NCBI GenBank assembly: GCA_026707665.1
Contig: JAPOWK010000095.1
Location: forward strand, 1-60,839
DNA from: Chloroflexota bacterium
GTDB taxonomy: Bacteria > Chloroflexota > Anaerolineae > Aggregatilineales > Phototrophicaceae
DNA: 60,839 bases
Reading direction: 5' to 3'
The notes below the pieces were generated by a model. That model ran no database searches. It was not told the DNA's origin and saw only the letters and a program-made list of their open reading frames with translations. Of the stretch, positions 9,801 to 18,734 are shown piece after piece; within the stretch, counting starts at the first letter, position 1; each line of letters opens with the position of its first letter. The position numbers and the translations under genes were made by a program.

Positions 9801-10399
9801 CCTTCTCTCCGCGCCGCCATCGGGAAAGACTTGTTGGGCGGATCGTGCATGAGGTTTTGAGATTTACCGAATTCTGCGCCGAGAACGCGATCAGCGACCA
9901 GTTGATCCGAGCCATCGCCTGGGAGAATGGACTGACGAATGCGGCTGCTTTGTCGCCCGCCATACGTGAGATTCGTGGCTTGCTGAGAGAATATAAGATC
10001 AGCGAGGCGCAGCGCTGGCTATCGAAGGCCCGTGCCGCCGATTGCCCGGTACACACCGAGCTGTCATTCATGCTGCGCACCGACGAGCGGGTCATTCATG
10101 GCATCGTGGATGTCTTGCTGCGGCGCAGCGACGATCAGTGGGTTATCATCGATTACAAAACGAGCCGAGTTGCCGATGGCGCATTCGCTGAGCATGCCAA
10201 GCGCTTCCGCCTGCAGTTGGGCATCTATGCGGCCGCGGCCAAAGAACAGTTGGGCCTCGCGGAGTCTCCGCTAACTTATATTCATTACATCCGCGGCAAC
10301 CAGATGATTGAGCTTTCCGGCCAAGACTGTCAGCGCGAGCTGGACCGGCTGGAATCGACAATCGGCGAATTAGCGGTGTCCGATGCGCAAATTGAGTAA
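6812..10399 (+). CDS. addA: AddA-like UvrD/Rep helicase-nuclease subunit
   Basis: The start is ATG 6812 (GAGG 8 nt upstream), giving 1195 residues that begin EPTREQYDAV, a Q-motif. SF1 helicase motifs appear in order: Walker A AGAGSGKT (about 22-29), motif II LLVDEFQDT near 366, motif III VGDPKQSIYQFRG, motif V TVHASKGLEF and motif VI LLYVAATRAQ. The C-terminal nuclease has GIVDVLL and IIDYKTSR near 1098-1117. Together with the preceding gene this makes the AddAB complex for repair of DNA ends. The start of the next gene lies inside its last 17 bases, indicating translational coupling. Confidence 0.92.
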   Translation: MEPTREQYDAVHISDKNLIVVAGAGSGKTRVLVERYLQLLEDNPDWRISALVAITFTREAAFEMRHRLREELEKRTRESGAGHWARHLSQLDSARIDTIHGLCTNLLRANAAQAGVDPRFQVLDENESAILLDDIVHDVLATIKAPLSQLFAHYDSFRIEGALRQLNLVNAELAPVPDDPDALFRQWEREWSDEVFKVRDRLLNSAELSNVVSAGPAPNEDKLAELIAQYWRYLERVENAEDPFTVVQLTKECFDTGAVGNKGSAAAWGGSAAKKEAADSLRDLRARIKDTVVAIGDPPGVLDRATAELLPLWHQLLQKVRTTYRARKQKSALLDFDDLERLAAKLLRDDEVQRRYRGTEFKHLLVDEFQDTNEAQWRIIKSLADLERGGSLFVVGDPKQSIYQFRGADVSTFGKAIDKIAGQEAGCELSLSTSFRSHRPLVEQFNTLFRALLKRDESSPVANIEVKFDKPMQAFRDEAPALPAITIQLLESEELDEAGEYVLGRSGRRQSRNTDDMRRWEAYEISAHIKRMIEDRCPVFDKETREKRAMQYRDIAILFQSMTKLPLYEEVFKSQGISYLAVAGRGYFDRQEVWDLLNLLRFLHNPADNLALATVLRSPIFAFSDDLLFALRLKRDEEADSPTPLPLWRALHIAAEEPLPGIADTDLPLIAHALDTLGELLRLAGRVTISQLLRRALTLTNYPAILTGLPDGNRRRGNIEKLLGLAEESGKITLGKFSQYLADLSAREAREGEALLEPGNTIRLMTVHASKGLEFALVVLADASWERGNSGAPTLQADSKYGLSCSVYSGETNKYEDGFAHRRNLKLQALKEAAERRRLLYVAATRAQDYLLISGAVKQNKSGALNARGWLKLLLPALGIDDAPCEPDERRQFAGYPLRIRMPTAPPPPERLRPAVGAVATLWDYDADADDYPPLMPPLMNPLPEHSRIGPRHISATQIAHLGAYRHEKNPHARRHFGRRFRDIASTGMSQDDYEVTFSPRRHRERLVGRIVHEVLRFTEFCAENAISDQLIRAIAWENGLTNAAALSPAIREIRGLLREYKISEAQRWLSKARAADCPVHTELSFMLRTDERVIHGIVDVLLRRSDDQWVIIDYKTSRVADGAFAEHAKRFRLQLGIYAAAAKEQLGLAESPLTYIHYIRGNQMIELSGQDCQRELDRLESTIGELAVSDAQIE

Positions 10400-11348
10400 T
10401 TGGCTGCTGCCGGAATGGGCACAACCCGATCATCCCTTACTGCAATATGAACCGTATCTCTTTCGCAGGAATGGCGAACGGACTGGCTTCATCGTTCAAC
10501 TGTCGCTGCTGTCGGTTTTTCTCGGCGCCTCGGCGGCTCTCTTTGCGGCGCTCGTCATGCGCCCGGCCAGCGCGACAAACCTGACGAGCCTCTTCTGGCA
10601 GAGCGTCTATTATCCAACGCTGGCATTGCAGTTGCTGACCCTGATCTTGGCTTTGACACTTGGCGCGTCCTCTGTCGGCGGTGAACGCAGCCGCAAGACC
10701 TGGGACAATCTGCGCGTTACCGAGTTTGGCGCCGGATTGGCGCTCCGTACACGCTGGGCCGGCATCCTCTATCGCCTGCGCGCGCCGATCACCCTGATTC
10801 TCCTGGTCCGGCTCCTGCTTATTGCCGGCATCCTTTACGATCTGACGGCATATGGCGGCCTATACACGGAGATTCTCAGCGCGCAGGCCAAGCCGCCCCT
10901 GCCCGAATGGCGCCTTGACCTGCTGTTGATCTCCTTGGCCGTCACGGCTGTCGTCTTGCTGCCCATCGTGCAAATCGCCGTGGTCGCCGCATTCGGTATC
11001 CTGCTTACTGTAGCCATTCGTGAGCGTATCTACGCCCTTGCCATCCAGATGCTTGTAATCGCGGTCCAACTGGCATTCGCTGCCGCTGGCGCCTTGGCGG
11101 TCTCCCAGATGATTCGGAGCGATGCAGCCGCGGCGAGTAGCTGGTCATACGCGCTCGTCTACGGCTATTCCGCTTTCGGCGATTGGGGGCTGCTTCTGGC
11201 ACAGCTCGGCAGTCTGGGCGAGATCTGGCATCGCGTGCCCTTTGGCGCCACCATCAGTCTCTTGCTCATGATTCTCGTCCTGGCGCTGGGGCTGGCGGCC
11301 GATGGTATGATGTGGCTCGCCGGGCACATATCCGAAAGACGGGAGTAA
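10383..11348 (+). CDS. Multipass membrane protein, ABC-2 permease-like, unknown role
   Basis: The 321-residue protein has about six hydrophobic helices (near residues 38-60, 75-100, 135-155, 180-215, 220-245 and 285-310). A cytoplasmic stretch after the second helix, SSVGGERSRKTWDNLRVTEF, resembles the 'E+GT/W..L' loop of ABC-2 type permeases. No ATPase partner is next to it, so a transporter role is only suggested. It overlaps the end of addA by 17 bp and is followed 11 bp later by the Nudix-like gene, so it belongs to the same operon. Function unassigned. Confidence 0.6.
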   Translation: MRKLSNWLLPEWAQPDHPLLQYEPYLFRRNGERTGFIVQLSLLSVFLGASAALFAALVMRPASATNLTSLFWQSVYYPTLALQLLTLILALTLGASSVGGERSRKTWDNLRVTEFGAGLALRTRWAGILYRLRAPITLILLVRLLLIAGILYDLTAYGGLYTEILSAQAKPPLPEWRLDLLLISLAVTAVVLLPIVQIAVVAAFGILLTVAIRERIYALAIQMLVIAVQLAFAAAGALAVSQMIRSDAAAASSWSYALVYGYSAFGDWGLLLAQLGSLGEIWHRVPFGATISLLLMILVLALGLAADGMMWLAGHISERRE

Positions 11349-11359
11349 TAGGCTCCGTC

Positions 11360-12427
11360 ATGGCCCGCAGCAATCTAAACTACACGACCACGACCGACTA
11401 CCTGGCGCGCCTATATCCGTGCCGTCCCTACATCCGGCGCGGCATCGCACATCCGGTGACCATCTACTATCCATCGGATGCCCAGGTTCGCGATGTCGAC
11501 AGTCTGCTCGACCCCTGGCTGCCGACGCCAGAAGAACGCGATTTCGCCGCCTACGATTACAGCTACCTGCATGATCTGCAAAACAGCAAACCCGGGCTGT
11601 ACAACGGCGCAACCTTCACGATGAAGCAGATTCGTCAAAATCCGCTGCAGTTACGGGGGCAGATCGGCAACTACTATGACATGCTCGCGACCTGCGCTGC
11701 CTTCGAGCATGAGCTGTGGGATGCCGTCGAGGCGGGCTTGCCGCGCGCGCCAAGCCGCTCGCTTTATCACCGGTACGTCGCGCCAGCGGAGTCGCTCCTG
11801 CGCGGCGAAAAGCGCAGCGCCGCCATCGGCATCGGCACACTAATCGTATTCAACGACGGCGAGACCTATCGCGCGATTCTGGCAAAACGCTCGCGTACGA
11901 CCGCCTTCGACAGCGAAATGCACCACGTGCTGCCAGCCATGATGTTCGGGCCCACCACAGCGAAATTCGCCGATCCCCGCGAGTGGAGCGTCAAACATCA
12001 AATCCTGCGCGAAATGCTGGAAGAGCTCTTTGGCCTGCCGGAATCGATCCACCCGCAGCGATGGAACTATTTCTACGAGCATCCTGCCCTTCGCTATTTG
12101 TTGAAGCTCATGGACAGCGGCAAGGCGCAGCTCCGCGCGACTGGCATCATCCTCAATCTCTTGACGCTGCGGCCCGAAATCAGCACTCTGTTGCTGATTC
12201 ACGATCCCGCTTGGTATGCGCGCGTTTCCGCGCCGGAGAGTGACATGCCCCTGGTTACCGCTGAAGAAACGCAGGGCGACAGCGTTGTCATGGCCTCAAT
12301 CGCTACCGACGAAGCCTTCCTGTCACATTTCCCGCCTGACCTTCACCTGTCGATGCCAGCCCAGGCGACAGCGACCCTGTGGCTGGGCATTGATCAAGCG
12401 CGCCGCGAGATCGCGAAATCGACATGA
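11360..12427 (+). CDS. Nudix-like domain protein
   Basis: This 355-residue cytosolic protein has a central block running GIGTLIVFNDGETYRAILAKRS to LREMLEELFGLPE. The second part resembles a Nudix box (REUxEExGU) with one additional residue before the Gly and without a clear upstream Gly. The fold is therefore plausible, but hydrolase activity is uncertain. The N-terminal 150 and C-terminal 120 residues match nothing I recognise. ATG 11360 was chosen as the first in-frame ATG after the preceding stop. Its position at the end of the AddAB operon suggests, but does not prove, a link with DNA repair or nucleotide clean-up. Confidence 0.5.
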   Translation: MARSNLNYTTTTDYLARLYPCRPYIRRGIAHPVTIYYPSDAQVRDVDSLLDPWLPTPEERDFAAYDYSYLHDLQNSKPGLYNGATFTMKQIRQNPLQLRGQIGNYYDMLATCAAFEHELWDAVEAGLPRAPSRSLYHRYVAPAESLLRGEKRSAAIGIGTLIVFNDGETYRAILAKRSRTTAFDSEMHHVLPAMMFGPTTAKFADPREWSVKHQILREMLEELFGLPESIHPQRWNYFYEHPALRYLLKLMDSGKAQLRATGIILNLLTLRPEISTLLLIHDPAWYARVSAPESDMPLVTAEETQGDSVVMASIATDEAFLSHFPPDLHLSMPAQATATLWLGIDQARREIAKST

Positions 12428-12623
12428 TACTGGCAGCCCAGTATGCCATCCTCTTACAAATTGAATTAGAATCGAAAATTGCGCGGCTTCAAAGCATGTC
12501 GTTTCAGAGAGCCGCTCGGCAGCAGCGTTAACGGCGGCCGCGCATATACAGAATCGCCAGCCCAAAACATGCACATGCAAGGGGCTAGCCAAAAAACAGG
12601 TGAATCGACGAAAGGAAGAAACC

Positions 12624-13085
12624 ATGCCAACAGCTGGGGAAATGGCGCCGGATTTCGAGTTATTGAATCAGCGCGGCGAAACGGTCAAGCTGAGCGACTA
12701 CCGTGGCAAGAAAGTCTTGCTATTCGCATATCCCAAAGCGGCGACAAAAGGCTGTACTGTGCAGGCTTGCGGCTTCCGCGACAACTTCGAGCAAATCGAA
12801 ACGGCGGACGCTGTCGTACTGGGCCTCAGCCCCGATGAGCCGAGCGCGCTGGCGAAGTGGGTCGAAGATGAAGGCTTGCCCTATGACTTGCTATCCGATC
12901 CCGAGCATCAGGTCCTGGAGGCTTGGCAGGCTTGGGGCGAACGATCCATGTACGGGAAGACATACATGGGCGTGATTCGCTCGCATTGGATCATCGGCGA
13001 AGACGGCACCGTGCTTGATGAGCAGCTCAAAATCAGCCCCAAGAAGAGCATTGAAAAGGCGCTGAAATTCCTGGCTGGCAGCTGA
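12624..13085 (+). CDS. Peroxiredoxin, PrxQ/BCP type
   Basis: The 153-residue protein has the AhpC/TSA thioredoxin fold. APDFELLNQRGETVKLSDYRGKKVLL opens it, and the catalytic PKAATKGCTVQAC follows near residues 40-52. It has the P...T..C peroxidatic motif and a second cysteine five residues later, as in atypical 2-Cys PrxQ enzymes that reduce H2O2 and organic peroxides. The C-terminal half ends with the usual strand (HWIIGEDGTVLDEQ). ATG 12624 has GGAAG 8 nt upstream; the earlier in-frame GTG at 12600 lacks support. A paralog with a slightly different active site lies at 18735-19208. Confidence 0.9.
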   Translation: MPTAGEMAPDFELLNQRGETVKLSDYRGKKVLLFAYPKAATKGCTVQACGFRDNFEQIETADAVVLGLSPDEPSALAKWVEDEGLPYDLLSDPEHQVLEAWQAWGERSMYGKTYMGVIRSHWIIGEDGTVLDEQLKISPKKSIEKALKFLAGS

Positions 13086-13174
13086 GCGAGCAAGCCGCGC
13101 GCCCGAATCTATTCCGTCGGACGGCTGACATGTACGTATGCTCAGGCTTCCGCATTCGCGTCGGAAGCCTCACA

Positions 13175-14680
13175 ATGGATGCGCGCATCTTCTGGGCGCT
13201 GATTGCAATCATTTTATTGACCGCCTGTTCGGCCGACGAAGCAGCGCCGATTCGCTCTGACGCCGCGAATACGCCGACAGCGGCTATCGTATATATGACG
13301 CCGACGGCGGCGCCTACATTGGTGCCGACAGTCGCGCGCTTCAACCCGACAGCCACGATGGCCGAGACCGAACAATCGAGCTCCCCTGCGCTTGAGGCAG
13401 CCAACTGCGAAACTGCCCTGGAAGCGCAATTCGAAGTGGCCAGCGACCGTTGCCTGGCGGGACCAGACGGCAATTTCTGCAGTGGCGGGCGGCCCCCAAT
13501 AGTTGCGCCGGAGGCTGATGTCCTGCGCGAGCCCGGCGCCCTGGCCGAGGCCGCGGCCATTGAAAGCTTACGCAGCCCTCCATTTGAGGGGGCGCGAGGC
13601 GGCGGATTGGTCTGGCTACGGCTGGAAGAAGACTTGCTTGTGGACGCGTTTCTAATCGGCGAAGTGCGAATCGACAATCGAACGCCCGCCGACAGCGTTA
13701 ATCCCAAGTGGCGCTCCTTTACCGTAGAGAGCGGCGCCACTCCTTCCGACTGCGCCTCCGCGCCCAAGATCGGCGCGCTGGTCCTGCAAAGCATCTACGG
13801 CCGAAGCGCCATCCTGAACATCAATGGCGTCTCGGCCGAGATTAACGGATCGCTAGTCGTGCTGACGCAAGGGGATACTACTCGATTCATCGCGATTGAA
13901 GGGCAGATTCTGCTGGTCGCTTATGGGCAATCGGTCCATTTGAAGGTGGGGCAACAACTGAACCTGCAATACAGCGATGGCGACTGGACCATACCGGCGC
14001 AACTGCCAGGCAGCCCCGCTTTACTGGGCATTGATCTGATAGAGAATCTGCCGATCGCCTTGTTCGATCGACCCATGCCCATTCCGCAGCCCGGATACGC
14101 GCAGACACAAGGCGGCGTCAATATGCGCGCGGCGCCGGATATCAACTCGCGGCTGTTATTTCAAGTGCCGGCTGGTGAAACAATGAGCGTGCTCGGCATC
14201 AGCAGCGATCGCCAATGGCTGCACATTCGTCTGGGCAACGGCGAAACCGGCTGGATGAGCGCCGAGTTGCTGGCGCGCAATCTGGACGACATTGGACCGG
14301 TCTACGATTTGACGCCAGCGCCGCCACAGCGTTTAGGCGTTTATGCCGAGCTTGCAACCGTCAACGTCGCCGCCGGCGGCAATCTGCGAGAAGCGCCCGA
14401 TACCGCCTTTCGCATCAGGCGGGGCTTGCCATTCGGCATGCGAGTCAAGCTGCTCGCGCGCAGTCCCTACAGCCCTTGGGTGAAGGTAAACGCGGAAGGC
14501 GATATTGGCTGGATGGCGCTTTTTACGCTGACCACGAAGGCGGTTATCAGTTCCCTGCCCGTCGATCACGATGTCCCGCTGCCGCCCATTGCCCAGGCCG
14601 CCCCCACCGCTACGCCTCCTAGCAGCTTCTTCAGTTACGGAGGCGGGCACGCCTACCCCGATCCCGAGGGCGGCTACTAA
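13175..14680 (+). CDS. Lipoprotein with two SH3b domains
   Basis: The start at ATG 13175 gives a short signal peptide ending in the lipobox LLTAC, so it is a lipid-anchored surface protein. A Thr/Pro/Ala-rich linker follows. A middle region of about 200 residues looks beta-rich (GRSAILNINGVSAEINGSLVVLTQGDTTRFI). Two SH3b domains follow: GVNMRAAPDINSRLLFQVPAG...WMSAELL and GGNLREAPDTAFRIRRGLPFG...WMALF. SH3b domains usually bind cell-wall or protein ligands. Near codon 135 the DNA CCCTCCATTTGAGGG (13576-13590), encoding PPFEG, looks like a dispersed palindrome embedded in the reading frame. Partner unknown. Confidence 0.75.
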   Translation: MDARIFWALIAIILLTACSADEAAPIRSDAANTPTAAIVYMTPTAAPTLVPTVARFNPTATMAETEQSSSPALEAANCETALEAQFEVASDRCLAGPDGNFCSGGRPPIVAPEADVLREPGALAEAAAIESLRSPPFEGARGGGLVWLRLEEDLLVDAFLIGEVRIDNRTPADSVNPKWRSFTVESGATPSDCASAPKIGALVLQSIYGRSAILNINGVSAEINGSLVVLTQGDTTRFIAIEGQILLVAYGQSVHLKVGQQLNLQYSDGDWTIPAQLPGSPALLGIDLIENLPIALFDRPMPIPQPGYAQTQGGVNMRAAPDINSRLLFQVPAGETMSVLGISSDRQWLHIRLGNGETGWMSAELLARNLDDIGPVYDLTPAPPQRLGVYAELATVNVAAGGNLREAPDTAFRIRRGLPFGMRVKLLARSPYSPWVKVNAEGDIGWMALFTLTTKAVISSLPVDHDVPLPPIAQAAPTATPPSSFFSYGGGHAYPDPEGGY

Positions 14681-14716
14681 GGTATGCAGCGAGGGGCATC
14701 GCTGGACTTGGGCAAG

Positions 14717-16372
14717 CTACAGAAAGCAGACAATGACGATGGCGCCAGCAAGCAATAGCCCGCGCAACTCGCCAGGCGTCAATGGCTGTGCAGCGGCGTA
14801 GGGGCGTGGTGTGATGCGCAGGCGCTGCAGGCGCCAGGCAATCCCCATGCCACCGACAAACGCTAGCGCGGAAATCAGCGCGCCTAGATCACGCGCCAAG
14901 GCCGACTGGGACAAGTCGCGAAGAAGGCCATGATCAAATCGGTCGATTGGCAAGCTGGCAGCGCTGTCTTCTGGCAGGCGGCTCTGGCCCATAAGTTTGC
15001 TCGCGCTGAATGGGAAGTACTCCGCGCGTCGGGTCGCTCCGGTAGGATGATTGGTCATGTAATCCGCGGCCGATACAGCGACAGTCTCGTCGTTCCAGAC
15101 TATCGTGCGCGTAATGGCTAAACCACAGACGGCCGGGGCGGCAATCGCCAGCGCGATGGCGAGCAGCCGCAAGTTGCGCGGCAGGCGACGCAGCAACAGC
15201 CCATTCAAACTCGCCAAGTAGGCCATGCAGACCGCGACCGGCCCCAATAGCCGCCAGGGGAACTGCAAGTAGCGCAGAGCGGGCACAACATCCCAAATGG
15301 GCTGAGACCAAGCGGTCATCATGAATATCAGAAACATAGACAGGCAAAAGAAGAATACCGCCCCCAGGAACGCATGCGGATGACGCGTCCGGTAGCCGCG
15401 AATGTATAAGGCCAGGGCGCCACTGACGCCAGCCAGGGCGAAAGTCCACTGCGCAATGCCGATGTGCAGGGCTTCGGGAAAGGACGGCCTTTCAACGCTG
15501 GAGAACTGAGCCGCGACCTTGAACTGCTCCGCAATTGACAGCCAGTGGTTGCTATCGACTTCATACAAGGATTCGCCCGGCGTGAACGAGTCCGCTTCCC
15601 AGATCACGGGCAGCCAAAAGCTAGCCGCTGTCAATATCCCGAAAGAAAGAGCAAGCGCCGCCCACAACTCGCCCCGGCTATCCAGCTGGCTGGCTTCGCG
15701 ATTCACGCTTTGGATCACTGCCTCGAAAGCCAGCCAGGCGAAGGCGATCCCAGTCATCAGCACAGCGCTGAGACTGTGCGTATTGATGAGCGCTACCTCC
15801 ATCAGCAAAAGCAGCAAAAAGTTGCGCGCGTTGGGAGCGTCGCGCAGGGCGTCCATACGCCAAAGCAAAATAGGAAAAAGCGACAAGGCGAAGAGTTCCG
15901 GGTAGGCGCCGCGCAATTGGGCATTCACGTAGAACATATAGGGACTGTTGACGTAAACCAGCCCGCCAATCAATGCGCCGAGTCGGCCGCTACGCCGCTG
16001 ACAGAACAAATACATGCCGGCGCCGCTCATCAATAAACATAGCATCAGCAGCCAGCGCAAAGCCTGTATGGCGTTAAAGTTGAAGGCGAACTGCAATAGG
16101 CTCGTTAGGTAGTAGGTCAAGTTGCCGCAGACGTGGAAGACTGACGAGCCACAATCCCGTGATGTGGCCGCCGCCAAGGAGGGATAATACGCGCCCTGCG
16201 ACCAACTGCGCCGCATAGAATCCATGCGTAAGAGATGATGCCCCGTATCATGTCCACGGTACACTCCATTGCCAGCCAAGAGCGGCTTCACGGCGAAGAG
16301 CGACAAGGTGACGACCAGCAGCAGCCCAGGATCAAGGAACTTCCAAATTCTGCCGCTCTTACCTAACCGCAT
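14717..16372 (-). CDS. Large polytopic membrane protein (PTPS-related/GT-C-like)
   Basis: About 550 residues with ten or more hydrophobic helices. A long extracytoplasmic loop after the first helix contains GHDTGHHLLRMDSMRRSW. This layout resembles the 'PTPS-related' integral membrane proteins and GT-C glycosyltransferases, where an acidic loop after helix 1 holds the active site. The resemblance is of layout only. A sugar-transfer role is an inference. ATG 16372 was preferred because GGCAGG lies 6 nt upstream; an in-frame start exists at 16429. It is divergent from the MFS gene across about 230 bp and ends 36 bp after the lipoprotein gene in convergent orientation. Confidence 0.6.
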   Translation of the reverse strand: MRLGKSGRIWKFLDPGLLLVVTLSLFAVKPLLAGNGVYRGHDTGHHLLRMDSMRRSWSQGAYYPSLAAATSRDCGSSVFHVCGNLTYYLTSLLQFAFNFNAIQALRWLLMLCLLMSGAGMYLFCQRRSGRLGALIGGLVYVNSPYMFYVNAQLRGAYPELFALSLFPILLWRMDALRDAPNARNFLLLLLMEVALINTHSLSAVLMTGIAFAWLAFEAVIQSVNREASQLDSRGELWAALALSFGILTAASFWLPVIWEADSFTPGESLYEVDSNHWLSIAEQFKVAAQFSSVERPSFPEALHIGIAQWTFALAGVSGALALYIRGYRTRHPHAFLGAVFFFCLSMFLIFMMTAWSQPIWDVVPALRYLQFPWRLLGPVAVCMAYLASLNGLLLRRLPRNLRLLAIALAIAAPAVCGLAITRTIVWNDETVAVSAADYMTNHPTGATRRAEYFPFSASKLMGQSRLPEDSAASLPIDRFDHGLLRDLSQSALARDLGALISALAFVGGMGIAWRLQRLRITPRPYAAAQPLTPGELRGLLLAGAIVIVCFL

Positions 16373-16600
16373 ACGAAACCTGCCACCATAGTGCCCGCCG
16401 CCGGCGCTCCTCGCGCAGTTGGTGTGCATCGGCGGATCGGCGAATCAGTATACCTTGCCGCTGGTTCCCATTCAATTTGCGATCAATAGCGGGGATTCCG
16501 CCGGCATCAGGCAAATCTCGCGGGCGGTTGCCATGACGCGCCGTCCATTTCGATGTATCTTAACATTGCAACCGGTCAACCCGGAGGAAGGCGTCAGGCG

Positions 16601-18640
16601 ATGGCTGCGACTCAAAGTTCAGAAGAAACCCGGTACAAGCGGCGCATAAACGCCTGGGCAATGTACGATTGGGCGAATTCAGCCTTCGCGACAACCATCC
16701 TCGCCAGCCTTCTGCCAATCTATTACAGCACAGTCGCGGGCAGTACGCTGCCCAGCGAGGCGACCGCCACCGCCTATTGGTCGCTGACGATCAGCTTCTC
16801 GCTCTTCGTCTTGGCTATCGTGTCGCCCATCCTCGGTACCGTTTCCGATGTCATGCGCAGCAAGAAACGCCTTCTGGCGATCTTCATCGGCGGTGGCGTT
16901 CTGGGCACGGGCCTGCTCGTTCTGGTCAGCACTGGCGATTGGCTACTGGCTTCGCTTTGCTTCGTGCTCGGGCGGATCGGCTTCGGCGGCTCAATTATCT
17001 TCTACGATGCCTTGCTGCCCCATGTCGCCCGCAAAGAAGACCGCGACTGGGTTTCGTCGCGCGGTTATGCCTTGGGTTACCTGGGCGGCGGCATCCTGTT
17101 GGCGATCAATGTGGCGATGTTCCTCTTCATCCCCGATAGCGTCTTTGAGCACGCTGGCATTCGCCTCTCCTTTCTCAGCGTCGCCATTTGGTGGCTCGTC
17201 TTCTCGCTGCCGATTCTGCGCCGGGTCCCGGAGCCGCCATCAGTGACCGCCACGCTCAAGCGCGGCGAAACGGTCCTCGGCGTCAGCATAAGACGGCTCT
17301 GGGCGACCTTCAAGAATATCAAGCGATACCGCGAATTGTTTAAATTCCTGGTTGCTTTTTTGATTTACAACGATGCCATCGGCACGATCATCGCCGTAGC
17401 GGCCATCTACGGCGCTGAGCTCGGCTTCGGCTTGGAAGAGCTGGTGCTGGCAATTCTGATGGTGCAATTTGCCGGAATCCCCTTCGCCATCATTTTTGGC
17501 CGCCTGCCCGCGCATAATGATAACCGCGCCCCCTTCTACCTGGCTTTCATTTTGGTCAATGCCATCGCCCTGCCCATCCTCGGCATCAGCTTGGCAATTG
17601 CGCTGCCAGCCGATGTAAGCGGCGCGCCGCCCGCGCCCTACCGCACGGAAAACGATTTCGTCGGCGAGGGTGTCTACCAATTGGGCACGGGCGCGCTAAC
17701 GCCAAACGGCGATTGGACGGAAATCCTCGTCTCCGGCGATCAACTTGTGGGCGAAGGCTTTATGGGAAATCTCACGGTGCTTCTCACCGGCCGGCCGGAA
17801 GATATTGTCTATTTCGAAACGAGCGCCGACGACAGCGCCCGGTCTTTCGCCTTCAATGGCCAGCATTTGGAACTGACTTATCGCTCAGCACCGGATGGCG
17901 GCCTGATCGGTTTCATCCTGAATGGCGCGACGCTGACAAACGAAGAAGGCGAGCCAATAACAATTGACACCTATAACGAGACCGTCCGCTACGGTGAAAC
18001 CGATACGATCACAATCGCCGAAGTGGGCCAGCACCGGCTCGAACTTGTAAACGTCTCTGGCGGAAGGGATGGAGCGCTTGGCAATGTCATTGCCTTATCG
18101 CAGATCGAGGTACTGCCGCCCGCTCGCCAAAGCAGCCTGCCTACCATCGCGCTAATCATCCTGGCTTTTGAGTTGGTGGCGCTGATCGTCGCGCGGCTGC
18201 TGTGTTCGCGTTTTGTCAGCCTGGCAAATTGGCTGGATACGCGCCGCAGCATCCTGCTGTCATTATTCGTATATAGCCTGGTCGCCTGCTGGGGATTTTT
18301 CCTCAACGCGACGGTGGAATTCTGGATGCTCGCCTTGATGGTGGCGATGGTGCAAGGCGGCAGCCAGGCCTTGAGCCGCAGCCTCTACGCCAGCTTGTGC
18401 CCGACCGCGAAAAGCGGCGAGTTCTTCGGCTTTTACAGCATCATGGAGAAGTTCGCCTCGATCGCGGGCCCGCTAATCTTCGCCTTCGCCGGAATCGCCC
18501 TGGGCAGCAGCCGACCGGCCATTCTCAGTTTGATTTTGCTCTTCCTGCTGGGCGGCTACTTGCTCAGCCGCGTTGACATCGCCGAAGGCCAACGTGTCGC
18601 TCGCGAAGAAGACACCGAACACGGGATGGACCGTCATTAG
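16601..18640 (+). CDS. UMF1-family MFS transporter with an inserted extracytoplasmic domain
   Basis: The N-terminus carries AWAMYDWANSAFATTI, the signature of the UMF1/Atg22-like branch of the major facilitator superfamily. There are twelve predicted helices in two halves. Between them, at about residues 336-510, sits a roughly 170-residue hydrophilic, beta-rich insert (GDWTEILVSGDQLVGEGF, FETSADDSARSFAFNG, ITIAEVGQHRLELV). Family members are usually near 450 residues; this one has 680. The insert looks like a carbohydrate-binding or jelly-roll module, but that is only a guess. AAGG/GGAGG lies 10-17 nt upstream of ATG 16601. Substrate unknown. Confidence 0.8.
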   Translation: MAATQSSEETRYKRRINAWAMYDWANSAFATTILASLLPIYYSTVAGSTLPSEATATAYWSLTISFSLFVLAIVSPILGTVSDVMRSKKRLLAIFIGGGVLGTGLLVLVSTGDWLLASLCFVLGRIGFGGSIIFYDALLPHVARKEDRDWVSSRGYALGYLGGGILLAINVAMFLFIPDSVFEHAGIRLSFLSVAIWWLVFSLPILRRVPEPPSVTATLKRGETVLGVSIRRLWATFKNIKRYRELFKFLVAFLIYNDAIGTIIAVAAIYGAELGFGLEELVLAILMVQFAGIPFAIIFGRLPAHNDNRAPFYLAFILVNAIALPILGISLAIALPADVSGAPPAPYRTENDFVGEGVYQLGTGALTPNGDWTEILVSGDQLVGEGFMGNLTVLLTGRPEDIVYFETSADDSARSFAFNGQHLELTYRSAPDGGLIGFILNGATLTNEEGEPITIDTYNETVRYGETDTITIAEVGQHRLELVNVSGGRDGALGNVIALSQIEVLPPARQSSLPTIALIILAFELVALIVARLLCSRFVSLANWLDTRRSILLSLFVYSLVACWGFFLNATVEFWMLALMVAMVQGGSQALSRSLYASLCPTAKSGEFFGFYSIMEKFASIAGPLIFAFAGIALGSSRPAILSLILLFLLGGYLLSRVDIAEGQRVAREEDTEHGMDRH

Positions 18641-18734
18641 GGCAGCCGGCGCCTTCGAATGACGTCACGCTCAGCTTGGCGGGCAATGGGTTATACTGAA
18701 GGCATAGCCAGTCTTAGCGCGTGGAGCGGATACA

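Noticed and set aside
10032..10274. Short plus-strand frames inside addA
   Set aside because: Out-of-frame shadows of the AddA nuclease domain.
13085..13175. Upstream extension of the SH3 lipoprotein to 13130
   Set aside because: The added residues precede a proper signal peptide and lipobox that begin at ATG 13175.
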